Assembly (NCBI GenBank): GCA_012931725.1
Contig: CM022944.1
Coordinates: forward strand, 37,794,094 to 37,858,093
Reading direction: 5' to 3'
Length of the DNA: 64,000 nucleotides
From: Litsea cubeba
Lineage: Eukaryota; Streptophyta; Magnoliopsida; Laurales; Lauraceae
Every line of letters begins with the position of its first letter. The first letter of the stretch is position 1. Made by a program: the position numbers and the translations under genes. Positions 47,497 through 57,073 of this stretch are shown in pieces. A model generated the notes under the pieces. The model saw only the letters and a program-made list of their open reading frames with translations, was not told the origin of the DNA and ran no database searches.

Positions 47497-49963
47497 ATGG
47501 CCAGCCCTAGGTTTCAGTTAGGCACGGATGAGGGCATGGCTAGGTTTAGGGCTACCTTCAATATCCCGGAGGGGGTCCGCCTCAGGCCGGCGACTCCCTA
47601 CGATTATGCCCTGCGCTGCTGGTCCTTTGGCTGGATGCCGTTCCCTTTGATCTCTGTGATCGAAGGCGGGGTCAGATTTCCTCTGCATCCTCTGCTTAGA
47701 GTCTGTCTTGACGCCTGGTGCATCACCCCGTGCCAGCTGATGCCCAATGGCTTCAAGGTCATCATAGGCACGGCAAAATTGAACGAAATCTTGGGGATTA
47801 ATTTGGGTGTCCACGATATCGAGGACGTGTATGACATCTGCAAGGCTGGGGGAGACAACAACTATTATCTTCAAGTGAAGCAGCGCCGAAGGGGCTTCGT
47901 CCTGGCCTTGGAGGATTCTAGTAAAAAACGCCGAAGAAGATCTCTTTTGTGTTTCAGGGGATTGAGAGTTCGGCGCTGGCGAGGGAAGGACGCCCATGGT
48001 CCCTCGCCATCTCGGGACCGTCCCAAGTAAACACCGACTCTTTATTCTGTTCCTTTTTTGCTTAACTTTCATATTACCGAACTGATACCCTTGGTGTTTA
48101 CTGTGCAGAACTGCGAGCGACGGTTATTCCGTGCTGCAAGCGACGGTTGGAGAAAGAACTTTGACGACCACAGGAAGGTCGAGAGATATACCGGGCACGA
48201 GACCAGATCGGCCTGGAAACTGCTGGGATACACGCCGAGGTACCGCGGTCATTATAGGAGGATTGGAGCAGCGCAGGAGGACGAGCTGCAGGCTGACCTT
48301 CCCTCCGTTTCTTTGGCCGTGCCTGCGGGCGTGCCTTTGATCGATCTTGCTGCGAGCCGAGCTGCGTCTGGCACTGAGGCATCTACTTCTTCTAGTTCGG
48401 GATCGCCGAGTTTGAGGGAGGTAGTGGACGCTTACCAATCCGACCCGGAAGAGAGGATGGAAGGTAGCTCGAGAATGCCTGGAACTAAGGACCTAGCGAC
48501 CAAGTTCAGGTGCGAGTCTTCGTCTTCTGCGACGCCTTCTTCTACCACTGCTTGGATGGCTTCGGGTTCGGGGGGAGCTGCTGTTTCATCTGCCCCAGCT
48601 GTTGCTCCGATCGAAGGAGTACGGAGGCGCTCACTAGATCAGCCGAGGGACGGGTCTCCGCCGAGGAAGAAGTCCAAGGCGGGGGGTAGAAAGAAACGGG
48701 GGCCGAGCAGGCTCCTAAAGACAAGGTGCCTGCGCGCACCTCCGGAGGCAAGGCACTTCCTGAAAAAAGTGCGCCAGCGAGCAGGACGGCTGCTGAGACG
48801 ACTCGTGTTCTTAGTGTCATGGTAGGGCAAGGGTCCGGATCGGCCTCCGGACCTCGTGCTGCCCCGGCTTCATGGAGGCCTAGACTGGAGACCCAGCCCG
48901 AGAAGCCTCTGAACGTGGAGGACCGGGTGCAGGGCAACTATCTCGTCATCGGGGCTCTTGCTAAAGCCTGTGCTCTTCCGCGTGACATGGAGGCGCATGC
49001 AAAGTATAATAATGAGAGTCTGCTGGGGTCGGCGATTCAGGCTTCTCTCCTGGTAGGTACCCTTGATGTTCTTTTTAATGTATTTCACTTCGGCTACTCC
49101 TGTCTGACTTGCTTTCTTCTGCAGAACGTGCAGAGGCTCCAGACAGTAATGGAGAGGAGCAACAAGAACGTCTCCAAGATCACCCAGTTGGAGTCCGAGA
49201 GGGAAAAACTAAGGAAAGAGCTGAGAGAGCTGAAGAGGGGTAGTGCCGAGGCGACTGTGTAGCTAGGTGTAGCGCTGGCCAGCATCACCGACCTCACGTC
49301 GGCAACCCATCAGTTGGAGGGCGAAATCTGGGCGAAGACGAAGAAGATTGCCGAATTGGAGACATAGCTGGCCAAAGTGAAGGCTGATTCGGCGTCTGAG
49401 TCAGCTGGGCAGCGTGGCGAAGTGCTCGCTGGTCGTGTCGAAGTGGAGAAACTGAAAAAGGAAATTGCCAAGCTGAAGGCTAGGCATGCCGAAGTCGAGC
49501 GTCTGAGAAAGAGATTGCTGACCTCAAGTCCTCGCAGCAGGCTGAGGCCCAGTCTTCCTTTCAGAATGGAGTGGACCAGGCTAAGGAGGAATACGAGAGG
49601 CAGGTGGAGGAGATCACCTCAATCTTGTTCGAGGAGGGTTGTCTGGCCGCTTTGAGACGAGCGGGGGTTCCTGAAGACCACCCTATCTATCAGGATCTGG
49701 CAAAGTATCCCGGCCCAGAGCCCGAGCCGAGTCCTGCTCTGCTGAATGAGGATGCCCCAGTGGATGATCCTGTAGCTGGCCCTATTCCGGACGGTGCTCC
49801 GACGACTCTCCTAGCTGGTGACGTTCCGGCCGTGGCGTCTGTGGACGACGCTCCCTCTGCCCCTCTTGTGGGTGACGCGCTAGACAAGGCCGTGGTCATC
49901 GCCGAGGCTGCCGGTTCATCAGAGACGGTGATCGTGCTGGTGGAGTCGCCGAAGCCACTGTAG
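47497..49963 (+). pseudogene. Antisense extra gene of the Tat element (putative gypsy-type transposase family)
   Basis: The N-terminal part (47497-47900) carries the motifs GVRFPLHPLLRVCLDAW, then PCQLMPNGFKVIIG, typical of the plant family named putative gypsy-type transposon protein (Pfam PF04195, recalled). A likely intron at 48027-48108 leads to a second exon starting NCERRLFRAASDGW, followed by a Ser/Pro-rich section, an intron at 49053-49124, a heptad-rich coiled coil (about 49125-49560) and an acidic Pro/Ala-rich tail ending at 49963. Function is unknown; the name does not imply transposase activity. It is damaged: frame changes near 47930, 48730 and 49520, and two in-frame TAG codons in the coiled coil (49260, 49365) in places where CAG would fit, consistent with C-to-T decay. 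Confidence 0.75.
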
Positions 49964-51235
49964 TTATCTTGTATTTTTCCTGCTTTTATACTTGTGTAAT
50001 TTTTCTGTATCTTCTTTTGGAACGTAGTGTGAACTCGCATGTATCTCCCTTTACTTTCAATGAAAAGCAGAGCTTCTTCACTTGCGGTTTCTCTTTCTTT
50101 TGTCTTTTTGAGTTCGGCTCCTTCGTGCTTGAGTTTGGCTGAATGCTTTAATGCAACGTGACGTGTGGGTCTTGAGTTGGAGAGAATACTGAACGGCCTT
50201 CACAGTTATCTGCGTTGATACTCCGCATTCTGAGACCCATGAATAGCAATAAGTGCAGCGGTACGGCCAATAAGGAAAACGAGCAAATGGCTCCACGTGT
50301 CATCATCAAAACCGCTAATCAACTTATTATTAAAAAATGTGCATTCCACGTGGGGCGTGGGAGACCTCGCCTCATAAACTCTCTTGAAGATTGGACTCTT
50401 CTTCTCCTTATAAATAGAGGCAGCAAGCCGGCCATGGGAGAGAAAAGAACCCTGGCCCTTTATTCCGCCGTTACCATGAGGACCTGTATCTTTCTGTTAG
50501 CCAGTTTGGTAGTCTGTAGAACTTTAGGAACCTCTGCCCCAGATGGACCTCTTGTGACAGAAGATAGGTTCCTCCGGGAGGGGCTGTTCTTCATGGTCTG
50601 CGCGCTCTCTGAAGATGATCCTCGTGGACTACGCGCTCTCTGAACGCGGGTCCACGGCCAACTCCCGCCGATGCGCCTGTGGAGATCAACTCCTGCCTAT
50701 GTGGCTGGGAGGTGATAATTCTCTCAAGCCTGGAGTTGGTGGCGCTCCTGGCGTTTGAGGGTCTTGTTCTGATCCTGTCGGTCCTTGTGTGGAATCATGC
50801 CACAGACCCTTGTGTGGGATGTCAAGACCTCCAGGCAGCGGGATGATGAAGATCAAGACCTCCAAGCTTCCTTCTTTTTCTGTTTTCAGAGGACTGTGAG
50901 CCTCCTAACTGTATTCCGTTTTTTTTTTCTTTTCTGTAATCCTTATAATAACGAAAATACATTCAATAAAAGAAAGAAGTTTCTGATAAGATGAGATGTG
51001 TATCTTTGTATTCTTTTTTGCTTCTCTGCACTGCTTTTTCTGCACTTCTGTGCTTGCATTGCTTTTTTTCTGCATTTTTGTGCTGCTTTTCTGCACTTTT
51101 GTGCTTGCACTGCTTTTTTCTTTCGAAGACTGCCATTGGCCGAGATGAACTATAATTGGTCGGAATGAACCGTCATTGGCCGAGATGAACCCAGAGTCTC
51201 GAGGGTCGGCTGTGCGAGCCTGAGTCCGGGATCGA
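49964..51235. other. Spacer of the Tat element
   Basis: Between the end of the antisense gene and the tandem repeats. GC-richer than the flanking genome. A plus-strand TATAAATAGAGG at 50410 and a short frame (50215-50643) are visible, but no domain is recognised. Confidence 0.45.
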
Positions 51236-51668
51236 TCTTGGGGGTGTATGAACCCATAGTTTTAGGGAAGACTGGATGTATAAATCCGAAGCCAGGGGTG
51301 TATGAACCCAGGGGTTTTAGGAGCGACTGGATGCATAGATCCTAAGTCAGTCCATGGGCACGTGAACCCAAAATTTAGGGAAGGCTGGATGTATGAATCC
51401 GAAGTCTTCCCAAGGTGTATCAACCCAGGGTTTTAGGAGCGACTGGATGTATAAATCCTAAGTCAGTCCATGGGCACGTGAACCCAAAATTTAGGGAAGG
51501 CTAGATGTATGGATCCGAAGTCTTCCCAAGGTGTATCAACCCAGGGTTTTAGGAGCGACTGGATGTATAAATCCTAAGTCAGTCCATGGGCGCGTGAACC
51601 CAGAGTTTTAGGAAAGACTGGATGTACTAATCCGAAGCCAATCCCAAGGTGTATGAACCCGGAGCTGC
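51236..51668. repeat. Tandem repeat of 58 bp / 116-117 bp in the Tat element
   Basis: About seven half-units of about 58 bp with the frame AACCCA...TTTAGG...GACTGGATGTAT...ATCC...AAGTC. Two alternating variants build a 116-117-bp dimer (CAACCCAGG at 51421 and 51537; GAACCCAGG at 51304). Confidence 0.88.
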
Positions 51669-51744
51669 CGAACTCAAATAAGATGACACAGATTGGTGAT
51701 AGGGCAAATGCTGCTTTCATTGATCATAGAACTTTTATTACATC

Positions 51745-52729
51745 TTAGAAATAAAATTTCTTCAAGTGAGATGCGTTCCATGGTCTCGGCAACTGCCTGC
51801 CTTCCAAGTCTTCAAGCTTGTAAGAGGATCGTCCTGCCAACGAAACCACCTTGAACGGGCCATGCCAGTTTGGGGCCAGTTGTCCTTCATTTGGATATCT
51901 GTCAGCTGGCAGGGTCTTCTTCAGCACCAGTTCTCCTACTGAGAAGCTTCTTTCTCTGACTTTTTCATTGTATCCTCTGGCTAGCCGTTGCTGATAGTCG
52001 GCCAGTCGTATGGCCGCTGCATCTCGGCGCTCGTCAGCCAAGTCCAGCTCCATTGCCACGTTCATCTCGTTTCGGCCTTGGTCGACAAGTTCTGATCTCA
52101 GGGTAGGGAGGCCAATTTCTAAGGGAATGACCGCCTCCATCCCATAGGCTAACGAGAAGGGTGTCGCCGAGGTGGATTGTCTCGGAGTTGTCTTGTATGC
52201 CCACAGCACGCTGGGAAGCTCTTTAACCCATCTCCCTTTCGCTTTGTCCAATCGCTTCTTCAGGCTGTCCAGGAGTACTTTGTTAGAGATTTCGGCCTGA
52301 CCGTTGCTTTACGGGTACGTCGGAGTGGAATAGTGGTTCCTGATGCCATGCTCTTGATAGAAGTCCTTGAAGAATTTTGAGTCGAACCGAGTCCCGTTGT
52401 CCGAAATCAGTGCCCTGGGAATGCCGAACCTCGTTATGATGTTTTTCCACACGAAGTTCTTGGAGTCCCTTTCAGTGATGGTGGACAGCGGCTCAGCTTC
52501 TACCCACTTCGTGAAGTAATCTGTAGCGACCATCAGCCATCTCTTGTTCCCTCGAGCTCGGTGAAGAGGTCCCACAATGTCCAGCCCCCATTGAGCGAAG
52601 GGCCATGGACTAGAGAGGGGACTCAGGTCTTGCACTGGCTGGTGAAAAGAATGGGAGAACTTCTGACATTTTTCACATTTTCTGGCATATACTTGCACAT
52701 CCTTCTGCATATACGGCCACCAGTAACCT
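51745..52729 (-). pseudogene. pol: Integrase end of Tat pol, interrupted
   Basis: On the minus strand: the zinc-finger end (CEKCQKFSH), then the catalytic core (WGLDIVGPL, SDNGTRFDSKFF and SNGQAE, giving D, D and E), then LPSVLWAYKTTPRQSTSATP and the C-terminal domain with RSFSVGELVLKK and WHGPFKVV, typical of Tat-clade integrases. The frame ends naturally at 51745. A TAA at 52309-52311 sits just before SNGQAE, where CAA would fit. The sequence stops abruptly at 52730, where the next element's LTR begins, so the rest of pol is missing here. Confidence 0.92.
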
Positions 52730-54170
52730 TGTTGACACCAAAAATGTCACTTTGCCTCTTCAAGATCCAAAGAGCTACATGAAGTCGCAACCTGCCATAA
52801 ATAGGCAATGCTGCTTCCAAAAATCAAATCTTGTCAGAATCAAACAAAAACTGCAAGATTCTTCCAGACAGCCAAAAGAGGAGTACACAAGAAGTTTCAG
52901 GCCATTTCAAAATCATTTGGCCTAACTTCGCTTCTCCGACAGCCAAATCAGGCCTCTCGGCGGCAAAGCTCTCCGGGACCATGGTTTCCAAGACAGAACC
53001 TATGGATCATCTTAAAATGACTCCAATAGGTTCCCTGTCAAATTTCAAGTCAATCGGACATCGGTTGACCACACATCAAACCACGACATCTTCATCGCGA
53101 CAAAAAGCAAGTCTGCAGGTGATAGGACCCCAAACGGCTTCAAAACTCAAACAAAAGCCTATGGTTGGTCTTATTTATTGCTCAGGAGGCTTCACACCAA
53201 ATTTCAGGTCATTCCGACATCGTTTGACCCAGTTTCAGCTTCTGACGGAAAATCGGCAGCTCTGCGCGACAAAGTCTTCGGCTTTCTCAGGAAATTGGAA
53301 ACTTTGCAAAATAAAATGCAGGGATTCTCATCAGGTTTCCTACAAAGAAATCAGGCCAATAAATGGTGAAAATGTCAAGGAAAAGTACAGAAGAAAAAAG
53401 AATCGAAAAACAGCAAAAACGGACGCAAAACGGGACACGAAAGGGGGAAAACCCCCCCAGGGTCGCAGCCCCCTGCGACCCTGGGCCAGGGTCGCCGGCG
53501 ACCTTGGACCCCGGGGTCGCCGGGAAAGCCCCGGAAACCCCGGTTTTCGCCGTTTTTTCGCGATTCGAGGTGCCCAGCCTCTGGTACTTTCCAAAATTCA
53601 TGCTTTTGAGACACCAAGTCCCCTGACATCCGTCCAAAACACGGGTAAATCATCAAAAGTATCGAAGACAGTATTGATCGCCACCCCGGTCAACCAAAAA
53701 AGTGTGCTTTCTACCCGACCGATCGAGAAATCGACAGGACAGATGGCACCGACCCGCTGTTGGCAACAAACACCTGAAATTACATGGTCATCTGATGTCG
53801 ATCTACATGAAGATCCATCGATGATCATCGACAGAAGAATTCCAAAAGACGTGGCACGGCCCGCGACTCTTCAGCTGCTCGGCGACCACTTAATGCGATT
53901 AATTGACTAACTTTATTACAGTCATTAATCCATTTCTTTGGACGGCCCAATCAGAAGCAAGCATTCGGGAGTTACAAGTCAAGAGATTCATGGCATTTAA
54001 CCCATGAAACTCCTCCCATCATGGCGATTAAAGGCGATTAAATGCCCTCAATCTCCTCCGGCCAATCAGAAGCCAAGAAAAAAGAGTTACAAAATAAACA
54101 ATTCAATTTTGTAACTCCTCCCATTATGCGGCTTAATGACAATAAAAGCCCATAAACCCACCTAAAAGCC

Positions 54171-54178
54171 TATAAATA
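54171..54178 (+). promoter_or_regulatory. TATA box of the nested element's LTR promoter
   Basis: TATAAATAGG, followed by a leader rich in AGAAA words. Transcription would start at about 54200, so U3 is about 1.47 kb. Confidence 0.7.
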
Positions 54179-54686
54179 GGAGGGCTCTCCAAGAAGAAAG
54201 GACATCAACACAGAAAATCAGAAACATCAGAGAAAAAAAGCACAAGCACACAGACAGAAATCCAGAGAAAGAAAAAAGAGAGAAAACTCTGCGGAAGTTC
54301 TACACCGGCCACCGCAACAAGGTGACAAAAGTCCCTTGGGGGGTACCCCCCCCAAGGTCCTTGCCTTCTCCTCCTGCCTCCAATGGCTTAGATGTGGCTT
54401 TTCAGCCCGTCTACTCGGCTTTTTATTGGACATAGGACCTTCCTTTGGTCTTTGTCCTCTAAAAACCTGAGGTTATAGCCAAGCCAAGCGAATCAATAGC
54501 ATCCTCTGTTCTCATCTGCATGGATGATGGCGAAGCCCACATATGGCTGGCGACCGTCAATCTAAACGAGTCCCCCACAATCTCCTGAGAAGTTAGATCC
54601 TCCTTTTCTTGCTTTTCATTGTAGTTTGTATTTTTTAAAAGAGACAAAAATCACAATTCTTGTCTTTCATTATTGATAAGGATTGT

Positions 54687-54775
54687 AAATCGGCTATAAA
54701 CGCCAAAATCGGCTATAAACGCCAAAAATCGGCTATAAACGCCAAAATCGGCTATAAATGCCAAAAAAATCGCCT
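54687..54775 (+). repeat. Four to five copies of a 19-20-bp repeat
   Basis: AAATCGGCTATAAACGCC repeated with one or two extra A; the last copies are slightly diverged. Confidence 0.9.
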
Positions 54776-55041
54776 TTCACGGCAAACCAAAAAAATGTCT
54801 CTTTTCTTAAATATATGTGCAATGGAAAACTTGAAAGAAGTTGATTTCCTTTTTACTTGCGAAGGTTGATCTCCGGATCACCACTTGCAATTCCAAGTAA
54901 AAATAGAAAATCTGGCACACCTACAAAAAAAAGAAATGTTGATGCACGCCCCTGCCCCCCGGTTACGAAAGGGTCGGAAACAAACGGACTCCCACGTCCG
55001 CCGACCTCGGTAGAACCAAGCAGGAGCGCGGTCCATCAAGC

Positions 55042-55060
55042 TGGCATCACCCGGTGGGAC
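55042..55060 (+). promoter_or_regulatory. Putative primer binding site of the nested element
   Basis: TGGCATCACCCGGTGGGAC starts with the TGG expected for a tRNA 3' CCA, three bases after the LTR end. I cannot name the matching tRNA. Confidence 0.45.
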
Positions 55061-57073
55061 TCGTTTATTTGAGAACACGATGCTAGAAATGAAATATTTG
55101 CATATCATATATTTTGCTCTATGCTTATATTTCTTTTCTTGATTCCTTGGCTACTTTATAATTGGTGGCCTATGTTGAATTCCGCATAATAAAAAAAATG
55201 AGATGAGATTTTTTGTTTGGAAATTTCTAATTCTTTGAATTTATTTCCACTCTTTCTCTTTTCAAAAAAAAAAAAAACAAAAAAAAAATTTCAGATTTCT
55301 CAATTTGGATTCAAAATTGAGAAACCTTGATCCGTTCCTATCGTTCATCGCGCTTGCAGAAATGTTGAGCCTGTTCGAATAAGGTTTTGGGCCATTGTTT
55401 CTCTTCGATGAGTTCAATAAAAAATCTAAAAAATATATATATATATATGTAAAAAAGTAAAAAAAAATCAGATTTGTCATTTTTGGATTCAAAATTGAGA
55501 AACCTTGATCCGTTCCTATCGTTCATCGCGCTTGCAGAAATGTTGAGCCTGTTCGACTAAGGTTTTGGGCCATTGTTTCTCTTCGATGAGTTCATTAAAA
55601 ATCTAAAAAAAAAAAATATATATATATATATATAAAAAAGTAAATTTTTTTTTTTTTTTAGATTTCTCAATTTGGATTCAAAATTGAGAAACCTTGATCC
55701 GTTCCTATCGTTCATCGCGCTTGCAGAAATGTTGAGCCTGTTCGACTAAGGTTTTGGGCCATGGTTTCTCTTCGATGAGTTCATTAAAAAATATATATAT
55801 ATATATATATATAAAAAAATTTTTTTTTTAGATTTCTCAATTTGGATTCAAAATTGAGAAACCTTGATCCGTTCCTATCGTTCATCGCGCTTGCAGAAAT
55901 GTTGAGCCTGTTCGACTAAGGTTTTGGGCCATTGTTTCTCTTCGATGAATTCATAAAAATAAAATAAAAAATATATATATAAAAAAAAAGAGACATAGAC
56001 CACTAAGGTTAAACCAACTGTGTTCTTTGATCATGGTTGATTCAAAGAAACGCCTTGTCCAGAGTGTGGAGACAGCTTGACTGTTCTAGGCAAGGGTCCT
56101 CCAAACGGGTTCATTAAGTAATCCTACCCTTACCTGGGGGCAATTCTATCAATCAAGATTTCATAAGACCGGGTTAGGAGGCCTATGTGTACTCTCTCGT
56201 CTTTTAAATAAATAAAAAAAATAAATTAAAAAAAATATATAAAAATTTTAAAATAAAAAATAAAAAATAAAAATTTTTTTCAAAAAAAAAATCTTAAAAA
56301 AAAAATAATAATAAAAAATAAATAAAAAAATAAAAAATAAAAAAAAAAGATTTTTTTAAAAAAAAAAATCTTCAAAAATCTTCAAAAAAAAAAAAAACTT
56401 CCGTCATTTTGGGTTTAGATTAGAGAAATCTTGGTCTTCTCCTTTTTGAGCACTGGCGCTCGCGGAAATCGCTGAGCCCGTGTTCAGATTGGAGTGCCTT
56501 TTGCTCTCTTTGATGAACCCGATATTGGCCTTTCAAAAAAAAAAACTCGTCAATTTTAGATTCAGATCCGAGAAATCATGGTTCATTTCTTTCTGAGCAC
56601 TGGCGCTCGCGGAAATCGCTGAGCCCGTGTTCAGATTGGAATACCATCTGCTCTCTTTGATGAATCCAATCTTGACCTTTCAAAACAGAGAATCTCATCT
56701 CATAGATGCGGTCTCAAAACATTTGTGTCTAGCGGTACTAGTACGCCCTTTCAGGGTCTACTGATTGCGACCGGCACATCTGTAACTCCAACTTTATATT
56801 CTTCTTACCTCGAGCAAGCTCTGCTTCTCGATAAGTCGAATTTAAGTTCACAATTGCTTCTAGCAGTCACTGGGATGCCCATTCTGGGCTTACCACACCT
56901 GCGATTAGAACAATTGTACCCTCTATGGCGTTTTGCCTTCCTCATATTGCTTGGGTCATCTACCTCGAGCAATTTGAAAAGACGAAACCATAGAACTTCC
57001 CATTTATGATCATTATATTCTTGTGATTACTAATGGATGTGGTCTTGTTTCAGAAATTTTTGAAAAACTAACA
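55061..57073 (+). other. Leader of the nested element with two sets of tandem repeats
   Basis: A 2-kb leader without supported coding sequence. It holds four copies of a 170-190-bp repeat (55290-55980), a very A-rich stretch (56210-56395) and two copies of a 130-bp repeat (56410-56670) with the phrase GAGCACTGGCGCTCGCGGAA. Confidence 0.75.
55290..55980 (+). repeat. Four leader repeats, each with a hairpin
   Basis: The landmark TCGTTCATCGCGCTTGCAGA occurs at 55341, 55519, 55708 and 55878. Three of the four copies open with the inverted repeat TTTCTCAATTT / AAATTGAGAAA around a short loop; the second copy (about 55470) has lost one arm. An AT run of variable length separates the copies. Confidence 0.9.

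Larger units (their letters stand above)
46093..52729 (-). mobile_element. Tat-clade Ty3/gypsy element, 3' part, minus orientation
   Basis: From right to left: the integrase core and C-terminus (minus), a tandem-repeat spacer, an extra gene on the opposite strand, and the 3' LTR. Antisense extra genes between pol and the 3' LTR are a known trait of Tat-clade elements. At 52730 the integrase is cut by another LTR element, so the 5' part should lie beyond 64000. The left boundary is approximate (46090-46096). Confidence 0.85.
52730..55038 (+). repeat. 5' LTR of the nested Tat-clade element
   Basis: It starts TGTTGACACCAAAAATG exactly where integrase homology stops and ends ...GTCCATCA before the putative primer site. 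At 2.3 kb it is long. Its first part has diverged repeats of about 165 bp (TTTCAAGTCAATCGGACATC and TTTCAGGTCATTCCGACATC). It also contains a GC-rich island at 53450-53560 and a 19-20-bp repeat at 54687-54775. The 359-codon open frame 52831-53910 lies in this LTR and is not taken as a gene. The LTR end is inferred without its partner. Confidence 0.72.

Noticed and set aside
49965..50296. Minus-strand frames opposite the end of the antisense gene as part of Tat pol
   Set aside because: They show no pol motif; the integrase end is clearly at 51745.
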